Below, piece by piece: positions 24,609 through 40,100 of a DNA stretch of 64,000 bases. The DNA comes from Rotaria macrura. Taxonomy: Eukaryota; Rotifera; Eurotatoria; Philodinida; Philodinidae. The DNA is taken from assembly GCA_900239685.1 (NCBI GenBank), contig OENT01000958.1, positions 1 through 64,000 on the forward strand, given 5' to 3'. The stretch's first letter is position 1. Each line of letters opens with the position of its first letter. The notes beneath the pieces were generated by a model, which was given only the letters and a program-made list of their open reading frames with translations, was not told the origin of the DNA and searched no databases. The position numbers and the translations under genes were made by a program.

Positions 24609-27600
24609 GTAGAAAAATAACAAATCGTTGCTAGAATAAAATGTGAAACACAATGATTAGATCAAGCTGTTCTAAGTCTAATACGCCAGTGTAACTATGA
24701 TGTTCGTGCAGATTTTTTCATATGCCATTACAATCTGAAATGGCAACATACAAAAAAAAAGACCAATAGAAGAAGATAAACGTTTTATATGATTAGTTTT
24801 CAATGAGAGTATTAATTTAAAATCTTTAGTTAAGTAATAAAGTTCCATAGAGATGTAACTTACAGATTTCAAGAAACAATCGATTATGAGTTGAAAATAT
24901 TCATTTCACAAAGTCCGTCGTATTCTACTTTTCTTTCATATAGTAGTACAAAGTTTTCATTTCGTACTCATCTTATGAAGAAAATCTTTCTTTCACCTGT
25001 GAGATTGCAACACTAACTCTCTTAGAACAATAGTAATGCTAGTGTTCATACGTTGTCTAGCAATAAGACCTCAATTCAACGTAGGATACTGACTAAATAG
25101 GAAGATTGATTGAATGTATTCGTATTCATTTATTCTAATCAGTTCATATTTTCTCTCCTGTTAACTATTACATCGCGTGATAAAACGTACGATATATTTG
25201 AACTAGGAAACAACAAAGTTCAACTGTATAATAATCAGAGGAACTTCTTATTTTTACAAAGATATTCGAACTACCCTTGTCTGAAATCTTTCAATCCCTT
25301 GTGTTATTATCTAATTCTATTCGATTGCGTTTCATCAGAAACCAAAACCAAGAACAAGACATCTAAACATAACATTATTGATCTCTTTTCTAATTGTTGT
25401 TAGGTTGCACCTATTCGTCTATGTATGTGTAACATGCATACGACATCATGCAATGAAAGTTTAACTTTAAAAGTTGGTGCCATACAAATTCGGCAATTAC
25501 TACGTCTCTATCCAGGCTCATGGTTGGAAGCCGGTTCTATTTACATTCCTGAATTACGTATAAATGCTAAATTTGAATGTCATCCACCGACAGTAGCTAA
25601 TGTCAGTGAACAATTAGAATTTCTTCGTCGACATGATCAAAATTCACAACGACTTCATTTTCTTTATAATATTAAACCACAACAAACATTGAATATATCA
25701 TCAACAATAACGAATATAAAACGTCCATCGAATGTTGGTTTATCAACAAATTTAAATATTCAATCATGTGCATGTCTTGGTGGTTCATCGAATTATTATA
25801 CACTCGTACAAGGTGAACAATTTTTTAAAAGTTCATTCCGTCTTAGTGAACAATCATCATTTGGTCGTTCATTATTTCGACCTGATTTACATGTGATACA
25901 ATCACATCCAATATTTGAACATAAATATAATTGGCATAATTTTGAACATGAATTTTCGTCGAATGATGAATTAGATGAAGAAGAAATCTTTTATCCGTTC
26001 GATTTTTGTGCACAACAAAAACAACCCGAAGAACGACATCATGAGCATTTCAATGATCATGAATTACGACATAGTGTATCAGTTGATTTACATTCATTAT
26101 CACGTACAAATTCGGCACGAAATATAAAATATCGATCGATTATTGAAAGAGGTGAATGTAAACGTTCATCGTCATCTATACCGTTTCGTCATACGGTATG
26201 TTCATCATCATCAACAGTAACAAGTGATGATTATTTAACACCAAAAGAACAATTATCCATGACGAGTTCCAGTCAATCAAGTTTAAATTCAACATTGAAT
26301 AATACAAATAATGTGATGGAATCATCATCGTTATCATCATTAACAATTATGCAACATCAATCATCGACAAGATCATCTTTAGTACAGTCAAATTTAAATT
26401 TATCCAAATCAACTGAAAACAAAACATTATTAACAAATTCATCACGTTCAACATCATCCGATTCATTAACAGCGCTAGAGGAAATTATTCAAAGACAACA
26501 AGCTAGATATGGTTCAACACTTTTTTCTCAAAGAGTAAATAGCATTAATTTATAATTTAGACAATTTCATCGATCCCCTCAATTGTAATTAGGACTAAAG
26601 TAATCAATCTGACTATGTCATAATTATGCAAAACATTGTCTACATAAGCTAGTCTTTTCAATGAATTTCCGCTTGCAAGTAACTCATGATTTTCAAAACT
26701 CTCAACCATTCTACATATGATTTTAAACTTTCTCATACATGAATAGAGTCAAAGTATAACAACTCTTATATGAACATAGGCATGGTGAGGCTACATTCTG
26801 CAAGTTTCATATGTGCAAAATGCTGTGTTTGAGATTTCGGTAATGTTTCGTGTAAATTGAGATTCATCGATGGAAATTACTTCTAAGTAATTATAAATCA
26901 AAAGTTGGATAGTCAAGAAAATAAGTGCCGGTTTTTGGAATTTCAAAACACTTTGAGTGTTTCATGAATTATGAAGATCTAGATGTTAACCAAGACGGTT
27001 AGCTTCAGTCAGTGTTAAACCTATGTTCGATCTTCGTTTCATATAGGTCACATACATTCAATTAAGTATCAAGACTGACCGATGTCAAGAAACTCGGACT
27101 AGGTACAATCCTACAGCAAGTTAAATTCTATTAGAACATTCTTTTATAATAATAGGTAAATTTTTATTAAAATCTCTGGGAGTGTTATTCAGCGATTCAA
27201 CAGTGGATTATCAAAAGTTTTCATGTGTCAATTATCTTGAGAATCGCAATCATTTCAATCCATTGATCTCATTCTTTATGAAATCATTGTAAAGTTTTGA
27301 GTGTCGTCTCTTGCATATACGAAACTTTCCAGATATTGCTTCAACAAGACATATTTCCTATCAGCCATAATACACAATGTCTATAAATTCTTTAAGAAAT
27401 ATGAATTTATACGTAGAATAGTTGATATGTTGGAAAACTAAGTGTTCTTATTAAATATCAACAAATCTGTATCGAGAGAATCAACTGCAAAAATTTGCTT
27501 ACCGGCATAAATTCATTCGATAACAGTGCGATTCATAGATTGTCTACAAAAGAACACCATATGTAGAATTTATAGTTTACGTAGTACACTCGGTGAATTA

Positions 27601-28112
27601 CAATTTTCATTCAATCCTATCAAATGAAACAGTGGTGCGAAAATAAGAGAATAGTGATATGAGTAATTATGAGTTCAAATGAATTTACCATCAGTGTCCT
27701 ACATCCGATGGGTCTCGTCTACTTGTTCTCCTCGTTGATTTTGTTGCTAACTATTCTTCACATCTCTATTTTATATTGTTTTAGGGCATACCATCATCAA
27801 TGGAATATAATTCCATACCTCAACCATCGTTGCCTAGTTCTTCATGGATTAGTTTACGCAATCAAATGAAATTGCCGATACCAAAATCTACTCTTTTATG
27901 TACAACATACATTCGTTATTTATCTCATTATCGTTCTTCAACATGGTCAAATATTGCATCATTTCCACCGAAGATTCAAGACGATCAAATTGATTATCGT
28001 CCAATACTTGATTTTAATTGTGTATCACAAGGTTTTTCATGTTCATTTCTTTCCGATCTTTCACCATCAACACAATCATTTACAAGTTCACAATCGAAAC
28101 AGCAACAGCAGC

Positions 28113-28146
<34 letters not shown>

Positions 28147-31100
28147 GCCACAACAACAAATGCAACAACAACCACAATCATCACAAACATCATCATCATC
28201 ATCCGCAACAGGAAATAATCGACCACGTTTATCCATAGCACCGACAACATCTCCAGTCGGTACATCGAACAGTATAGCTACAGAAAAAGAAGTATGTCTA
28301 CGTTTTATTGGTGCATTCAATATACTTTTAACGCCGCTCATGCTTGAATGTTTAACGACATATATTGAAAAATGGAAAACATTCGATATTCATCCCATAT
28401 CTATTCTTGATGGTATTCATATACAAGCTCAAACACAAGGAAATCTAACAGCAACATCAATTGATTTATCAGCAACGAAAATTTCATTACAATTACCAAA
28501 AATAAATGTTTGTTTATTGCAAGCTGGTCTAGCTGAGGATAATGTTCAATTGACAGAATTACGTACACCAGTTGATATTGTTACAATGTCATTATTTGCA
28601 CTATCATGTAAACAAATACAAATGGAAACAATTCTATCTAAACGTGATCAATCAACAGCCGGTGTTTTCAAAATTCAATCAATCACAGGACAATTTCGTC
28701 GTTTTGAAAACGATTTTTCCACTATTGAAAATGTTAATATACATGCCATACAATCGCAACGTTGTCGCCTACAATTTCGTCTATCAAATGATATTCAAAC
28801 ACATTTACCTATTGGTGATAATCGAAAGAATTTCGGCTTTGTCATGAATGAATTCGGTTTACAACGTTTATGTTTTAAATTAATAAATAATGCAGCTAAA
28901 CAACAACAACAAAGAAAATTAGTTTCACCAACCATGACACAAATTGATGAAATACAAACAACCAAAAATCCGTTGAAACATAAATCAAAAAGAAAACAAT
29001 CCAATGAAGTAAGTAACGATAGAAGACAAACATTCGTCCTAGGAATGTATAGGTTTTAACATGTTCATATTTCGAAGAAATTCTATATCGATATTCAGTG
29101 TAACAATAAAGTCACTATTGGTTAGATCGCTTCATATAGAAAAAACAAATGACTTTTTGTCTGATCCGAACGCAAAAATCTTAAACTCAACAGACGCTAC
29201 AACTTATTTTTATGTTACAGTCAATAAATGATGTTTGATTCAAAGATTAGTAAAAATTATTTTGAAGGTCGTATGCATGAGAATTTCATCTATAAATAGA
29301 TTCGTCATCAGAATGTTCATCGTTTGAATATTTAAACAATAATTGTGATTATTGAGTTTGTTAATTTTTTAATAATCACTCTGTCACTTCATAGAGACAG
29401 AGTTCTAAATTGACTACGATGTACACCTATTAGTACAATTTGTACAAAAGTAGAGCAAATTAACTCTTGATATGAAAATTTCGAAAGCAATCAACATTCG
29501 TCTATCGCTAAAAATAACTTGAAAACGTACTTGTTTTTGTTTTTATACAAACATTTAGCCTGTGCTTCCATCACCAACGACAGCTATTCCGGCAGCAGCA
29601 ACAACATCTTCAGTTATTCCATTTTCATCGAATTCATCATCGAGTAGTATATTTGATGGTTCGATTGATCATATATGGATATCATTTCCTGAACCTCCAC
29701 ATCATACACATTCAACATCGAATAATTCAAAACGACCACGTATGAGTACAACAAGTAATACACAACAAATGCCAACATCTAAAAAGCTTTTTTCTTTTAC
29801 ACGTTATGATTGGAATTTTCTTTCAACATTATCACCAACGGTTCTCGGTTGGTTTTGTGTTATTAATCGTATACAAGAACCGATCGAAAATTTCCTTCGT
29901 AAACGTGAAAAACGTGTTGATGCTATTCTAGCCTATTTTCTTATTGAAACAACACCAGCATCAACATTATCACAAAGTAAACTCTATGAATTATTTACAC
30001 CGAAAACGAAATATCTTCTTGCACATCCTGTTTGTCAACTTGTTACGGAACTTCGAAAACATTGCAATAAAAATACACAAATACATATGAATTTACAACC
30101 AAATATTATACCTGAATTACAAATACTTAAACAAGGTATACGTGAAGCATGTCGAGGTTGGGCACAAACAATAAAACAACAACCACAAAAAACTAGAGTT
30201 CAACCAACAGTATCATCAACAACAACAGCATCACAAATAAATAATCTTTTATCATCAACAGTAAACAACGATCAAGAATTACCGCCTGCAGTTGTACGAG
30301 CACCAACAATGGTCGATCGTGTTCAACGTTTGATTGGACATGAATTCGTTATACCACATTCACGTCATCCATCAATACCAATCAATAAGCAACATGAAAA
30401 TACAGAAAATTTTCTTGTCAATGGTTCAACATTTCGACGTCGAATGACAGTACAAAATGCTCGAGGAAACATACATACGAAAGAGACAATTATTGAAATG
30501 GATCGTGATTGTAGTGAATCATCATCAAGTCGAGAACATCGACGAACATCAGGTTTTCTAGGTAGAGTTTATTTCTTACTTTGACTAAAAGAAATATTGC
30601 TTTTACAACAAATGGGATGACCGGGGGCATGTTTACAATCACTTACGAACTAGACAATTTCCTTAAGAGTATTGAATTCAATGGAAATTTGTTTAGTCAC
30701 GAATGAACTCCTGAGTAGAGATTCTTCACAGAATTATTCGAACAAGTGAATTTCTATGATATCAATGAAATCCTATTAGAATTTCCTACAGGTCTTAGAA
30801 AAATCTCTACTATTGGTATAATATGTTAAAGAGTACTCAAATAATTGACTACCATTCGAAAGCAGTTGCATGACCAAAGAATCTCATAAGATTCTGTCGT
30901 TTGATTGAATCTAGTGTTGAATTCTTTCACCTGTAACTGTAACTCATTATTATCTGAAATTATTTGTGTTAGAGTTAGATTGTTTAACAGTATCAATTGA
31001 TAGACGATAGTCTTTGTTTCCGATTAACATAGAGCCGACACGGTTAGTTGATGTCATTGAATATCCTGTACGATATTTATTGGTCTATATAAACTGAAAA

Positions 31101-34100
31101 ATAGAAAAATAAGTAGTAGTAGAAAAAGAAAAACGAATTCAATAATGAATTTCTACTTTCATAAGAACAAATTCAGTCCAATCGTTAGTGTTATGCGTAT
31201 GTTCATTGAATAAGTACCGTTCGATGTTGTTCATATTCAAAGTCAATGTTCAACAAAATGGAATTTAGATAAATTTTACAGTAAAAAAGTGCTATTCGAG
31301 CACGCAGCTTTCTAGTGTTAGTCGATGAGATCGATGATGATGTATCAAATGCGAGTGATCAACTTTTTTCATTGTACTCAGTCGAATGGAAATCATTGTC
31401 TATACGTTCGAGATGACCCAACATTAGCATTCTAGGATATTGGCACATGTGTTTTATGCAGACTTGGTTTTGAACAATACTGAATTAACATTGTTGCATG
31501 ACTAAGTATAGTAAATCTTTTCTATATTGTGCCCATCATTGAAACCGGTGAAAATCGTTCTTTGTATGGATGTAGTCTTAAGGGCGAGATTCTGAGCATC
31601 GTACAAGCATTTAGTGTAAATTTTTACTGTACTGTGAAAGATAACTTATTTCTTTTCTACAATAATCTATCTATACAAACACACATGTAGTCAGCGAATA
31701 GTAGCTTTTTTTCTATAGAACAAGCCTAGTCTTTTCCATTGTAACTATGATAGATAATGTGTATGAATATGTATGAGTCGATCTATTCCCTATCTGAATA
31801 CATCCCACGATTGTTTAACAACAATAAATATGTAAAATATAGTTTATTTTTCTTCTTTACATGCAACTTGAAGCGTATGTTACTTATATGACAGAAATTA
31901 CTATTGCGCTCAAAACCAGAACTAACGAATTACTGGTCAGAATATGAATGTGTTCGTATTAGAGAAGTTCATTTCTAGCCAAGTTCTCTTGGTCGGCTAG
32001 ACGACCGGCGAGTAAAACGTGGTGTGTACATGTCAACCATCTTACTGTACAAAAGTCGAATGAGATTGATCTAGATAATTTATTGAAACATTCAAACGAG
32101 TACTAGTTGGAGTGAAGAGATCTTAACACTATGGAATAGTAGTAACCGAGTAGATCAGTCTGGTTTAAATTGAACAAAAACAATATTTTTTATCGAAGCT
32201 TCTATTACTTAACACAAACTGGCACATATATTAGTTTATTGTACAAATGCTCTCGGTCATCCAATTCTTTCTTGTTTTGGAAAATTTATCGAATTCTTGT
32301 TTTCTTTTCTGTGAGTAGCAAATCGAGAAAAACTTTCACACGGTAGGATTGATATTTGGAACCGTTTATCTATAGCTTTTTGTCTTTGCTTGTTTTTTTT
32401 TCGGAGAGTATTTATTGATAATGATAGGAAATGTATGAATGTCTATAGCCATCATTGCTAAACGTTAGTACAATCAGACAAAGAAGATTCTTACCAATAA
32501 CAGTTCCGTTGACTGTGTTTTCCTTTAGCAATGATGTTCTACTACTGGCTATGTTGCACGTTGATTCGCATAAACGTTCGTGCAGTGTGATATTTAACAT
32601 TGTAAAAATTTCGCATGGTAACTATTATATAGTGTCGTTTCCTATTGCTTTATTTCACTGAACGAAATTCTGTTCTTGAAATTATCGTCTGTATCCATAA
32701 TTTAATCCAATGAAATTTTTCTGGCTTAGTTCTGATTATTAGTGTCCATGTAATTAATTCGACTACATAGGCGAAACAATTTCGTGTTTCTTTGCGTTGA
32801 AGTACGATCAGAAAATAATTTCATCAATGTTTTCTTCTATTTGTAAATAGTAATTATTTTTTATACACCTGATTTTTATTATTTGTTTTTCGTCTATGTG
32901 AATCATAAGTTCGTGAATACGTACATATCTAAATTGTTATAGTATTACCCACAGGCCATGTAAATGTAGCATTCGAAACAGGTAAGATTGATTTGTGAAT
33001 AAAACGAATAAGTAAACGCTAATTCTTATGCACATCAACTTCGCTAGACTTTATCTAAACGATTAAATATTTTTATTTTTTTGACCCATTCTGCATATAA
33101 ATATATGTATCTATATACAGATATCTAATATTGACAAAGTAAAATAGATGCATGTGCATGACATTCTGACGCTTTGTTTTTTCTATTTTTATAACGAAAA
33201 CGAAAAATAAAAAGTTCAAATATTACAACTGGACTGAAATTTTCTTTTTCCTCTTCTCGATTATCATAGGTGATGCTATTCGACGTTTCGAACCAACAGC
33301 AAATGTCAACAATACAAATGGTTATAAGCGTTTAAGTATCGGCCATGATGAATCAGATTTTGAATGTAATTTAAATAATAGTCGATTAAATGATACGAAT
33401 CATGATGATTCATTTAATGATGGTGCATACTATACAGATGTTGGACATGAATTTGCAGGTTCAGTTGAACAACTGTTTAAAATCTTACTTGAATATGCTG
33501 GTGTTGAATTATCAGTTACATCATCGATTGAGCCATTATTTAAAAAGTTAGGTCAAAAAGTTCTTGCATCCGTACAAATCAAACGCTTTGATGTTAAAAT
33601 TCTACCCAATGAACCAACCACGAATGAAACGCAATCATCAACAAATCATACATCATCATCACCGATAACAGTTCAATTTCGTCTGCCACAGACACGTTCA
33701 TCAATATTAAATACATCAAATGAATTGTCGATTTTATCCGTTGCAAATTTAAACATTCAAAGTGTTTTTCGACAATCACTTGAACATGATCAACTACATT
33801 CAGCTAATGTACAAGCTGGCATACGTGTACAACGTGTACAACAAGAAGTTAACCTATCATTTATACGACTTGTCTATCAATTTTATACTGTTGTTGGTAA
33901 TGCACTTGAATATACAGGTATTGATGAAATAACAAAGTCCGAAACGAATCAAGTACAGCAACAACAACAACAACAACAGTCAAGTGATTTAATAAATAAT
34001 GCTCAACGAAAAAATACTATATTCGATTTTCCGGATAATGGCATTGAAAATATTGCTATGAAAAATATTCAAATGCAGACTATTCCTCTTGATCCAAATC

Positions 34101-37100
34101 ATGATGATAATGCTTTGAATAATCCTCAAAGACAATGTTGGAAAAAATTACGTGAACTTGTTGCTATCTATGCAATATTACCCGATATTAAACAAGTACA
34201 ACCGCCGCCGCCACCACCACCTACAACAACAACATCAAGAAAACAGCAACGTAGTGGTTCACAGCCACCAAATGATAATGCAACACAACAGAATGCAAAT
34301 CAATCATCGAAATATTTACAAAATCAAATACGAAATATATCAGCGGCTATACCAAGTGAAACACTTTTACTATCATCGTTTGGTTGGTTAATTATTGATG
34401 AAATTTATTATGCAGCATCGTTAGGTGGCTTAAAAGTTGATGGTTGTATGGGAAAAGTTCAAGGTAGTGTTTGTTTATCACAACGACTTCGAACTCTATC
34501 ATCAACAGTACGAAATCAACATACAAAAAAGTAAATATTATTCTAGTATGAAATTTTGACGAGAGAACTAAATGAACGCAAGTTTATCATCTGCAAACAT
34601 CATAAATATGAATAGAAAACATTAGTTGAAAGTAGTTGACAAGCATTGAATAGTCATAGATTCGAAAAAAATTTGTTCAGTTTGTTGATCTTTGAAGTTC
34701 GCATAAATATTTCACATCAGTCTAACATTTGCTGCGACATACTAATGGTACGTTTGATCGTTGAACTCAGAGTTTTTGCCGTATTCTCTATATAAAATGT
34801 AAGATAAAATCTGTTTACATTTAGTACTTTTAACTCTCAAAAATAAAACGCATCTGAGATCGAATAATTAGATGTATATCAGATAGAAACCAAACAACGG
34901 AGAGAGGCTCGTTAAACCATGAAATGGATTTCAAGATCTCACTTGAGTTTCTAGTTGTCCCAATTATCAATTGAAATGTTAGCATTCGATGTCCATTCCT
35001 TGTTTTAGAGGCAATTCAGAGTGTCACAAAAAACAGCGGATGATGATATTTGTCACATATTCGTTAGAGATATCCAGGATTTATATTATAAAAAGCTTTT
35101 CTCATCTTATGCGCATTTCCAATTTGAGTAACAAAAAAAAAATAATAAAAAGCTGATTCTTTTGGCTATTCAGTCATGTAACTATGTATATAGTATTAAA
35201 ATACTCTACAGATTTTTCAATTACGGACTGATGTAGATTGTGAAGAATTTTCCATACAAACAATTCATACGTGTTCATATTTTTGACAAAAATGAATTTC
35301 AACCTGAGCAGAATGTATAAACTAAAACAGTACGCTGATTCCATCACGGAACTCTATTTATACATCACTAACAGTTTCAGATTTTTATCTTGTATGAATT
35401 ATTCTAGGATCTTTTTAAATTAATTAAAATCCTATTTGTTTAGATACGATGGTTCATTAATAGTTCAGATTGGTTCCACATCACTTTCTTTAAAAGAAAC
35501 TCTATCAACATCAACTGATAATCTTTCAATGACAAGTCCATTCAGTCCAAATTTAACATCTCCTAATATATCTTCATCATCAGCAACAACAACAACAACA
35601 ACTCGACAAATATCTGTTCTTGATATCATCGTTGGTAAATCCCGAGCATTAACATCATTACAAACTCGTGGTATAAATCTAACATTAAGTGGTGTAACAA
35701 ATATTGGTACTATAGCCATGGATGTACCATTACGACCACAAGAAGTTCACGATCTTGTTAATCGTGCTGGTCGTTTAATAACATCCTATGTTCAAGAATT
35801 TCTTCCCGACGATACACAACAAATATCGACAACAACATCAACAGTAAATACAAATATTGAAATAAATAATACAAATATAAATGGAACTATCGAAGAGCCA
35901 AACACACCGACACCATTAGAACGTACAACAATTAAAAAACGTCTTGGTACACGTCGTAAAAATACAATAACATCAAATATGAATACGCGTCCATTAGAAG
36001 CTCAACAAAGTATATCATCGAATTCGAAACGACCTATATTTGAAGCTCATATAACGGCACATTGTCAAGGCATGACATTTTCAACAACACTTCTATCAAC
36101 ATTAAAAGCTCAATATAAAATAGGTATTGTCGAAGGTGTTGCTAATATTGGCGGTATGACATCACGTTTTACGGCTATTATACATGAACATGCATTACAT
36201 TTTTTAAATAATAATAATAATGATCAACAACAACCGCCGACAGTTAGCTCTGATAATCATGTACGTATTGATTTTCCACAAATACGTTGTTATGGAAACT
36301 ATTCATTACAACAAGAACAAGAAAATAAAAGCAAAGGACATTTAAATCTTCTTACGAAAATTAATCTACTTAAATTAACAATAACAGCTGATTTTCTTGC
36401 ACAATTAGTTTTCGTTTCGAAAGTTATTATACATGAAATCAATGAAATTCTTGCTAAAGTTTCTGGTTTCGATCAATTTCATTTTGGTACAAATAAAAAT
36501 TTACGTCTATCATCATCGTCGGGAGTGCAATACGTGCCAATGACTTCACTTCGTACTGAAGATGATGATGAGGATGATGAAGATGACGACGACGACGACG
36601 ACGACGACGATGAAGATGACGATGAAGATGGACGAGGAAAAGATCGACAAACAACATCAACAACACCATTTACATATAAAATTGATATATCAATGAAAGG
36701 CTTTGAAGTTATTGGGCAAACACCATCAAATACAATTGTTAAATTTGAAAATGGTGATAAAAAAGTACCAATATTTGTTAAACTAACGAACTATGATGAA
36801 CAAAATCCTTTATTACTTTATAATAAACCATTAATTAATGCTTTATTATATATTAAACTTAGTTTAGGACAATTATTACATACAGGTGGTTTTCAAGATG
36901 CAGCATATTTTAAAACAAAATTACTTTTAAGAAATTCATTTCAAGTAAGTCTCAAATTTCATTCGATTGGTAATTCAAACGAACATCCTACATATATAAA
37001 ATACGAATAGAAAATTCATCTGTTTCATAAAGAAAAAGTTTTCGAATATTTTGAAATTCTCGTATGACAAAAAAAATTAAATTTACGTTTAATACTTATC

Positions 37101-40100
37101 GACGAAGTTTCGTTGACTGCACTGGCGAATCAATACATACTGCCAATATTTTATAATATATAATTTTGAAGGAGTTTTGAATTATGCAAGATATAATCAT
37201 TGACATATGATTTGATTAATCAGATCTAAGTCGAATAATTTGGATCGATAAAAATTTTATAAGTCGAATTCAAGAATTCTTGTATCTGATAAACTTTGAG
37301 TTTATGTGTTTTAAAACAACTTTTCTTTTTCAAAATCTTAATTGACCGATGCATAAAATCGAATTCGAAAAATTATGAAGGACTTTCTTCCTGAAGTTTC
37401 ATAGTCTGAAGTGAGTAACGATGAAAAAATACGTACTAACAGACATGAAAAATAGGACGAGTTTTCTAAGAGATTAACAGCAACATCTAATTATATTGAG
37501 TTTCATTCTGCGATTCAAGTTGGATTGTGTCCCAACAGTTTGTCTTTGAATGTAACCAGCGATAATGTTTTTATAATCAAATATGAAGGAATGTAATCGA
37601 ACTTTTAAAATCACCTGATGTTTCAGCAATTAAACTAATCTATCTGAATATTTATTAAAACTTTTGTCAGTGTCAATTTTCAAGATAAATCAATTTATCA
37701 TGCTTAGGAAAACTTAGCCGATCATTACATGTTATTAAGGAATTAAACAACACATTTTCTTTTTATCTCGAAATGCTCAAATTGAATAAAAAATTTCCAT
37801 GGCTGAAATTTACATAATAGTAGTTAACTTTTGTTCTCTTGTTATTGAACTTATTGTCAACTATCTTTAATTTCTGACTTGAACAAGAGTAGTATTTAGT
37901 TTATTATTTCATGACGAAACATTCACTACTGTTCTAGCTAGCTCATTTTCAATTTGTACTGTGTTCGTAGTATTGAAGAATGGAGTAACCATGTCATACA
38001 TTACAGTGTTACCTGGTGTGTGTTTCACAATCATATTTTGGTTGTTCTCAATGTCAGTACATGATTTTGATATTGAAGATTTTCATAGAATCAAACTATA
38101 AAACAGACCGAATTTTCTCTCATTCAAAGTGTTAATTTCGACTAGTCTCACATATATGATAAAATTCTTTGTACATGCCATGAACTATCGGTTTGCATTC
38201 TTAATTAGGATAACTCCTGAATCACTAAGTTTCTGGGATCATTTTTTAGTATACAAAAAACATAACTATGATGCAAACATTTTTTTAATCAGTATTTAAA
38301 ACTCATGAAGAAATGTCGCGTCTACACAGTCGCAGCTAGCGACTGTCACGAACTGATCCTTTTCTTGTTTAGATACTTCACGACTCTATCGGTCTATATA
38401 ATAGATTAAATCTGCTCTCTTGTTTGATTCAGGTCATTAGAAACTTATGTCAATATTGACTACTGTATTCTATGAATAGTGATAAGTTGACTCGATGAAA
38501 TCCTATGCATACTCGAATGATTTAGAAAATTGATACAATATGTTTTTCAATCATGACGATCATTCACATAATGTTCTATCAAAAAGAAAAACGTTTAGAA
38601 TATCATTCTTATTCTATTCTTTCGTTTTAAGTCTGATGATCCTGATAAAGAAGCATACTTTATACGTTTAACAAAACCCAGTTTCTATTGGCAACCCGGT
38701 GCTATTGATAAAGGTATAGTAATGCGAACTTCGTTTTCTATTGAATTTCATCACTCGAATTATTTTATTTCATTTTAAGGAATTCTTTTCTGGTTAAATT
38801 ATAAAAATACATACGAACATTGGAATGAACAACGTGGTGCATTTACAACTCCAAAAAGTGATTCAACACGTTTACGTTCAATTGTTAATACTCCATCATC
38901 ACCTGCAACAACAAAAGAACTTAATATTATGTTTCAATTACATATTGTTGATTTAGGTATTGCTATACCATTACAACAGTATGATCCACCAACAAAATTA
39001 ACAACAGATAATCTAACAACACAAGTACTTAATAGTCAACAAATAATACCAACATTAGATGAAAGTAGTGATTTTCTTGTATTTACACTTGATAAAACAA
39101 CTATATCAGCATGTTCATGTGGTGCGATCATAAGTTCAGGTTCATTCGAAGGTTTTTGTTTTCGTTTTGCTGAAAATTTTCAACAAACAAATAAAAATTG
39201 GAAACCTATACGTTCATCTTCATCATACAACATCATATTAAATGCATGTTGTGTACCAAGTGGAAAATATTTAATGCATTCACGAGCAAAAAACATACTC
39301 AATTCTAATAGTCCTAAATGGTATTTAAATGTACAATGGGATATGAAAGGTATTGATATAAATCTTGATTCAGCTATTGGTAAACGTTTTTCACAATTAA
39401 TACGTACAATAACATCAACACATTTAATTGAACCGATTGATCATTCAAATAATGATAGTGATTTATTATCGAATTCAAATACAAGCAATAAACAAACTGG
39501 TAGTACAATGAATATTATTGAAAATAATGATCAAAGTGAAGATGATGAAAGAATAAAACGTTTAGAATATGAACATTTAATATTAGGGCATAAAATTGAA
39601 ACATTAAAGTAAATATAAACTATGCGCATAGATGTAATCAAATAGTACAAAATAAATAAATTCTATTAGAAGTCTTTATTAATTGATAGTACTTGAAATT
39701 CTGTACAGTAGAATGTCAATGTATTTTCTCTGATCGATTCACTAAACTTTACTTTCCATTGTGCGAGGAATTTCACGTTGTTAACTTTTGATAGAAGAAC
39801 ACTATGTTCGAAACATGAAAAGAGAATTATAAGTTATTTTTCATTAATTCATTAAATTTTAGACGATCACAAGTTTCATATGAAATATTAAAACCAGAAT
39901 TAGCAAGATATGAATGGTTGGAAAAAGAATTATTACATACAGTTAAATCTGAAATACAACAAAAAATGAAAAAACAATCAAATAAGGTATAGTTAATAAT
40001 CAATTATATTTGCTCATTAGGATGAAAGTGTCATAGAACAATCTCTTGTAAGGTCCTTGAAAATTAGCTAACAATCAACATGCACAATTTTTAAACCTAT

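Larger units (their letters stand above)
25404..36944 (+). other. BLTP1: BLTP1 exons 17-22: long central exons with low-complexity runs
   Basis: Exons read: 25404-26534, 27785-29008, 29559-30561, 32955-32981 (27 bases), 33270-34530 and 35444-36944. These large exons mix beta-rich bridge sequence with Ser/Thr-, Gln-, Asn- and Asp-rich insertions, probably flexible loops on the outside of the groove. The 27-base exon encodes HVNVAFET and is needed to connect phase 1 to phase 1. It is flanked by introns of 2,393 and 288 bases. The introns at 24609-25403, 26535-27784, 29009-29558, 30562-32954 and 34531-35443 show no further gene. Confidence 0.82.

Noticed and set aside
27994-28341. Cys-rich minus-strand frame opposite the polyglutamine run
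   Set aside because: Poly-Cys is the reverse reading of CAA/CAG repeats, and the plus-strand frame is the BLTP1 exon.
38335-38351. Small perfect hairpin AGTCGCAGCTAGCGACT in a BLTP1 intron
   Set aside because: Only six base pairs; expected by chance in a window of this size.
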